A stretch of DNA of 64,000 nucleotides, from contig DWVP01000014.1 of NCBI GenBank assembly GCA_019120175.1, positions 124,001-188,000 on the forward strand, written 5' to 3'. The notes beneath the pieces were generated by a model. It was not told the origin of the DNA, did no database searches, and saw nothing but the letters and a program-made list of their open reading frames with translations. How positions within the stretch are numbered: the stretch's first letter is position 1; every line of letters begins with the position of its first letter. Origin of the DNA: Candidatus Corynebacterium faecigallinarum (GTDB lineage Bacteria > Actinomycetota > Actinomycetes > Mycobacteriales > Mycobacteriaceae). The position numbers and the translations under genes were made by a program. Positions 61,405 through 64,000 of the stretch are shown piece by piece.

Positions 61405-62112
61405 ATGGTTGACACCCGGTACAACGACTCAGACGCCCAGAATGTTCCCTCCGATGTTCCCCTAGCCCTGGTGACCGGTGGTTCCCGTGGCATAGGTGCC
61501 GCCATCGTCGCCGACCTCTCGCGCACCCACCGGGTGATCTCCTGGTCCAGCCAGGATGTTGACCTGCGCGACCCGGAGTCCATCGCCACCGCCGTCGCCG
61601 AGCTGCGCGACCCCGACACCGGAGCGCCCGTCGAGAACATCGACGTCCTCGTCCACTCCGCCGGCCTTGCCCAGGAATCACCGGTTGCCGAGACCTCCTG
61701 GGACACCTGGCAGGAGATCTTCGCCGTCAATGTCTTCGGCCTCGCCGAACTCACCCGGCTGCTGCTGCCGGCGCTGCGTGCCGCCCACGGCACCGTCGTC
61801 GCCATCAACTCCGGCTCCGGCTACAAGTCCGGGGCTGGTCAGGGACCGTACTCCGGGACTAAGTTCGCCCTGCGAGCCTTCACCGACGCCCTGCGCGAAG
61901 AGGAGCGGGGCACCGTCCGCGTCAGCTCCGTGCACCCGGGCCGGGTCGACACCGACATGCAGGTCGCCCTGCAGACCGCCCGCGGCAACACCGACTACGA
62001 CGGCGCGCTCTACGTGCGTCCCGAATCCATCGCCGCCGCAGTGCGTCTGGCCGTGGACACCACCGACGAGGCCATCGTCGAAGAGGTCAGCGTCCGGCCG
62101 GTGCGAGTGTGA
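61405..62112 (+). CDS. short-chain dehydrogenase/reductase (SDR)
   Basis: A 235-residue NAD(P)-dependent SDR: VTGGSRGIGAAIVADLSR (about 20-37, cofactor loop TGxxxGIG), VHSAGLAQES (NAG-type motif), catalytic Ser in AINSGSGYKSG and the YxxxK pair in YSGTKFALRAF (about 152-162). Complete and of usual length for short SDRs acting on ketones or sugars. ATG 61405 is preceded by TACGAT (61392-61397), 7 nt away, so the mRNA is probably leaderless; the longer frame from 61006 is not coding. The 3' end overlaps the convergent methyltransferase by 26 bp. Confidence 0.9.
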   Translation: MVDTRYNDSDAQNVPSDVPLALVTGGSRGIGAAIVADLSRTHRVISWSSQDVDLRDPESIATAVAELRDPDTGAPVENIDVLVHSAGLAQESPVAETSWDTWQEIFAVNVFGLAELTRLLLPALRAAHGTVVAINSGSGYKSGAGQGPYSGTKFALRAFTDALREEERGTVRVSSVHPGRVDTDMQVALQTARGNTDYDGALYVRPESIAAAVRLAVDTTDEAIVEEVSVRPVRV

Positions 62113-62896
62113 AGATCGCGGTGCCGGGGAACAACTCCCCACGCCGCTGCGACCACTGACCCCAGTCCGGCGTCCCGTCAGACCACTGTGGCTCCACCAG
62201 ATCGACCAGGGTCAGTCCCGCGGCATTGACCGCGCGGACCCAGTCACCCATGGTGTGGTGGAACTCCGCGTAGCGCAGCTGCCCGACAGCAGGGGAGGAC
62301 GCTGTGGCATCACCACCGTCTCCGTCGAACTCCAGGTAAGCGTCCTGGAAGTAGGGGATCTCGGCGGTGAGACTGTCCGGATCATCCGGGAATATCCATG
62401 CCGAGGGGTGGTTCACCGCGACCACCGCCCAGCCCTCTGGTGACAGCACCCGGGATACCTCCGACAGGGCGGCGGGAAGATCGGCGATGAAGGGGTAGGC
62501 GCCGAAGGAGGAGAACAGCCGGTCCACCGTGCCGGTGGCCAGCGGCAACTCGGCGGCGTCGGATTGGAGCAGGGACACTCCCGATCCCGGGGCCGCACGC
62601 TTCAACATACCCATCGATACATCCAGGCCGATGACATGTGCCACGGTGGTCCGCGCCAACCACCCCGCACACGGCGCGGAACCGCAGCCAACCTCGACGA
62701 CGGTGCGTCCTGCCAACTCTTCTGGATCGCCGAGCAGTCGAGCGTCGGCCTCGGTGAGTCGCTCCGGGCACCAGTGGAAGGTGTCGAGGTAGTCGGCGTG
62801 GTCGCTGTGGTAGCGCGCGGCGTCGCCGTCCCAGTGACGACGCTGAACCCCGCCGACCATACGGTTGGCGGGGTTCGGGGAGGGGTCGTCCGACAT
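62087..62896 (-). CDS. SAM-dependent methyltransferase (class I)
   Basis: A 269-residue Rossmann-fold enzyme. Motif I is VVEVGCGSAPCAGWLARTTV (about 65-84, GxGxG-like), followed by VIGLDVSMGMLKRA (acidic residue binding ribose) and DAAELPLATGTVDRLFSSFG (motif II/post I). WCPERLTEADARLLGDPEEL and a C-terminal MGDWVRAVNAAGLTLVDLVE complete a UbiE/COQ5-like arrangement typical of actinobacterial proteins of unknown acceptor. No cluster suggests a substrate. It lies 32 bp upstream (in transcription) of the succinate-semialdehyde dehydrogenase end. Confidence 0.87.
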   Translation of the reverse strand: MSDDPSPNPANRMVGGVQRRHWDGDAARYHSDHADYLDTFHWCPERLTEADARLLGDPEELAGRTVVEVGCGSAPCAGWLARTTVAHVIGLDVSMGMLKRAAPGSGVSLLQSDAAELPLATGTVDRLFSSFGAYPFIADLPAALSEVSRVLSPEGWAVVAVNHPSAWIFPDDPDSLTAEIPYFQDAYLEFDGDGGDATASSPAVGQLRYAEFHHTMGDWVRAVNAAGLTLVDLVEPQWSDGTPDWGQWSQRRGELFPGTAIFTLAPAGR

Positions 62897-62928
62897 GCGG
62901 ACGATACTACCGTGTGTCTTGAGGGGTG

Positions 62929-64000
62929 CTACTTCAGGATCTTGAAGGTCTTACCCAGCTGCAGCAGCGTGGACATGACAAGGGAGTAGGCGCGGGGCTT
63001 GAGGAACACCGGGCCACGGATCGGCAGGACGCGCTGGTCGGTGACGTTCTGAGTCTCGGTGTACTTCAGCAGGCCCTGCTTACCCTGGCGGCGGCCCTGA
63101 CCGGACTCGCGGGTACCGCCCATCTCGTTGTCGACCGAGGCGAAGGCTGCGGCGTAACCGTCGTTGATGTTCACCGTGCCGGAGTAGATCCTCTCGGCGA
63201 CACTGGTGGCCGTCTTCGTCGGGCCGAAGACCGAGGAGTTCAGACCGTAGTCGGTGTCGTTGGCCTTCTCGACGGCCTCGTCGTGGGAGTCGACCTTCTC
63301 GACGTAGACGACCGGGCCGAAGACCTCGTCACGCTTGAGCATGACCTCGTCGGAGACGTCGGTGAACACGGTGGGCTCGTAGAAGTACGGGCCGAGGTCC
63401 GGGCGGGCCTTACCGCCGGCGACCAGGGTCGCACCCTTGTCGACGGCATCGTCGACGAACTTCTCGACCGTGGACATCTGGCCGGCACCGACCAGGGAGC
63501 CCATCTCGATGTTCCAGTCGAAACCGGCGCCGAGCCGGACGTCCTGGGTGGCCTTGCCGAACTTCTCGACGAACTCGTCGTAGACATCCTTGTGGGCGTA
63601 GATGCGCTCGATGGAGACACACAGCTGGCCGGAGTTCGAGAAGCAACCGGTCAGCACAGCCGGCATGATCTTGTCGACGTTGGCGTCCTTGGTGACGATC
63701 ATCGGGTTCTTCCCGCCCAGCTCGGCGGAGTAGCCGATCAGACGACGACCAGCGATCGCGCCGAGGTGCCTACCGGTCTCGGTGGAGCCGGTGAACATGA
63801 GGTAGTCGGCCTGCGCGGCGATACCTTCACCGACGATGCGGCCCCGGCCGGTGACCAGCTGGACGAGGTCGCGCGGCATACCTGCCTCGAAGAGGAACTT
63901 GTAGGCGATCAGGGCGGAGAACGGGGTGGACGAGTCTGGCTTGGCGACCAGGGCGTTACCAGCGGCCAGGGCCGGCAGGGAGTCGGAGACAGCCAGGGTC
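62929..64000 (-). CDS. gabD: succinate-semialdehyde dehydrogenase (GabD2-like), 5' end outside the window
   Basis: An aldehyde dehydrogenase-family protein, partial. The visible sequence starts TLAVSDSLPALAAGNALVAK and continues FTGSTETGRHLGAIAGRRLI, ELGGKNPMIVTKDAN (catalytic Glu), SNSGQLCVSIERIYAHKDVY (nucleophile Cys), and later PYFYEPTVFTDVSDEVMLKR and the terminal LQLGKTFKILK. Actinobacterial relatives with this spacing are annotated as succinate-semialdehyde dehydrogenases (GabD2). The N-terminal part of about 150-180 residues lies beyond position 64000. Assignment to the GABA/succinate route is by family; other aldehydes are possible. Confidence 0.88.
   Translation of the reverse strand, partial: TLAVSDSLPALAAGNALVAKPDSSTPFSALIAYKFLFEAGMPRDLVQLVTGRGRIVGEGIAAQADYLMFTGSTETGRHLGAIAGRRLIGYSAELGGKNPMIVTKDANVDKIMPAVLTGCFSNSGQLCVSIERIYAHKDVYDEFVEKFGKATQDVRLGAGFDWNIEMGSLVGAGQMSTVEKFVDDAVDKGATLVAGGKARPDLGPYFYEPTVFTDVSDEVMLKRDEVFGPVVYVEKVDSHDEAVEKANDTDYGLNSSVFGPTKTATSVAERIYSGTVNINDGYAAAFASVDNEMGGTRESGQGRRQGKQGLLKYTETQNVTDQRVLPIRGPVFLKPRAYSLVMSTLLQLGKTFKILK

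Overview
The window looks like chromosomal DNA of a high-GC member of the Mycobacteriales, most probably Corynebacterium. The evidence is the gene order mfd - mazG - lytic transglycosylase - eno - FtsB-like - DUF501 - Ppx/GppA, which parallels mycobacterial Rv1020-Rv1026. Two tandem peptidyl-tRNA hydrolases, an RFN-controlled ribM/pnuX gene and the SCO1664/DUF3090/MSMEG_4193 trio also fit. Many genes have a TANNNT box 6-8 nt before the start codon, which implies leaderless mRNAs. I did not try to assign a species.

Layout. 1-0.7 kb: broken DUF222/HNH gene behind a LexA-like box. 0.7-5.8 kb: ppk2, fadD, an HIBYL-CoA-hydrolase-type crotonase, and ribM behind an FMN riboswitch. 5.8-11 kb: mmpL-tetR operon with overlapping operator palindromes, a membrane protein and a saccharopine-dehydrogenase-like protein. 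11-15.6 kb: prfC, then an aconitase whose 3' end is fused to a remnant of a KstD-type flavoprotein. 15.6-25.5 kb: a frameshifted DUF1963 gene, aldo/keto reductase, spermidine-synthase-like protein, dihydroxyacetone kinase, pth2-pth1, L25, prs, glmU and tRNA-Gln. 25.6-38.7 kb: mfd, mazG, a manganese/zinc ABC transporter with divergent MntR-type regulator, lytic transglycosylase, enolase, FtsB-like, DUF501, ppx and tRNA-Leu. 38.8-43.6 kb: TauE/SafE and Pr6Pr membrane proteins, then a CotH kinase-like / DUF4956 / VTC-domain operon. 43.7-51.2 kb: an MFS transporter behind an attenuator-like leader, the SCO1664 trio, MazF and HAD proteins, and many remnants (GH32 levanase, FitAB-type toxin-antitoxin, siderophore-interacting protein). 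51.3-57.7 kb: ilvD, a shortened MFS gene with TetR, DUF4442, and HMG-CoA synthase plus reductase (mevalonate enzymes). 57.7-64 kb: ogt with an ECF sigma factor, an ECF41-type sigma factor with its carboxymuconolactone-decarboxylase partner and a consensus promoter, a truncated glyoxalase-like gene, an SDR, a methyltransferase and a partial succinate-semialdehyde dehydrogenase.

How genes work together. PPK2, Ppx/GppA and the VTC-domain protein all belong to phosphate-polymer families. MntR and the ABC operon form a metal-homeostasis switch around a shared intergenic palindrome. RibM is under FMN feedback. GlmU, the FtsB-like protein, the transglycosylase and enolase are core envelope, division and carbon genes. 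The accessory stretches hold at least eight broken genes with clear deletion or frameshift scars, so this chromosome segment has undergone gene decay.

Most worth following up: the CotH-DUF4956-VTC operon with its 24-bp palindrome; the ECF41 promoter placed for leaderless transcription; the deletion that joined the 3' ends of the ECF41 gene and its convergent neighbour; the HMG-CoA synthase/reductase pair; the overlapping hairpins upstream of the MFS gene; and a class-I-shaped tRNA with a leucine UAA anticodon. No CRISPR array, rRNA, complete transposase or prophage was seen.
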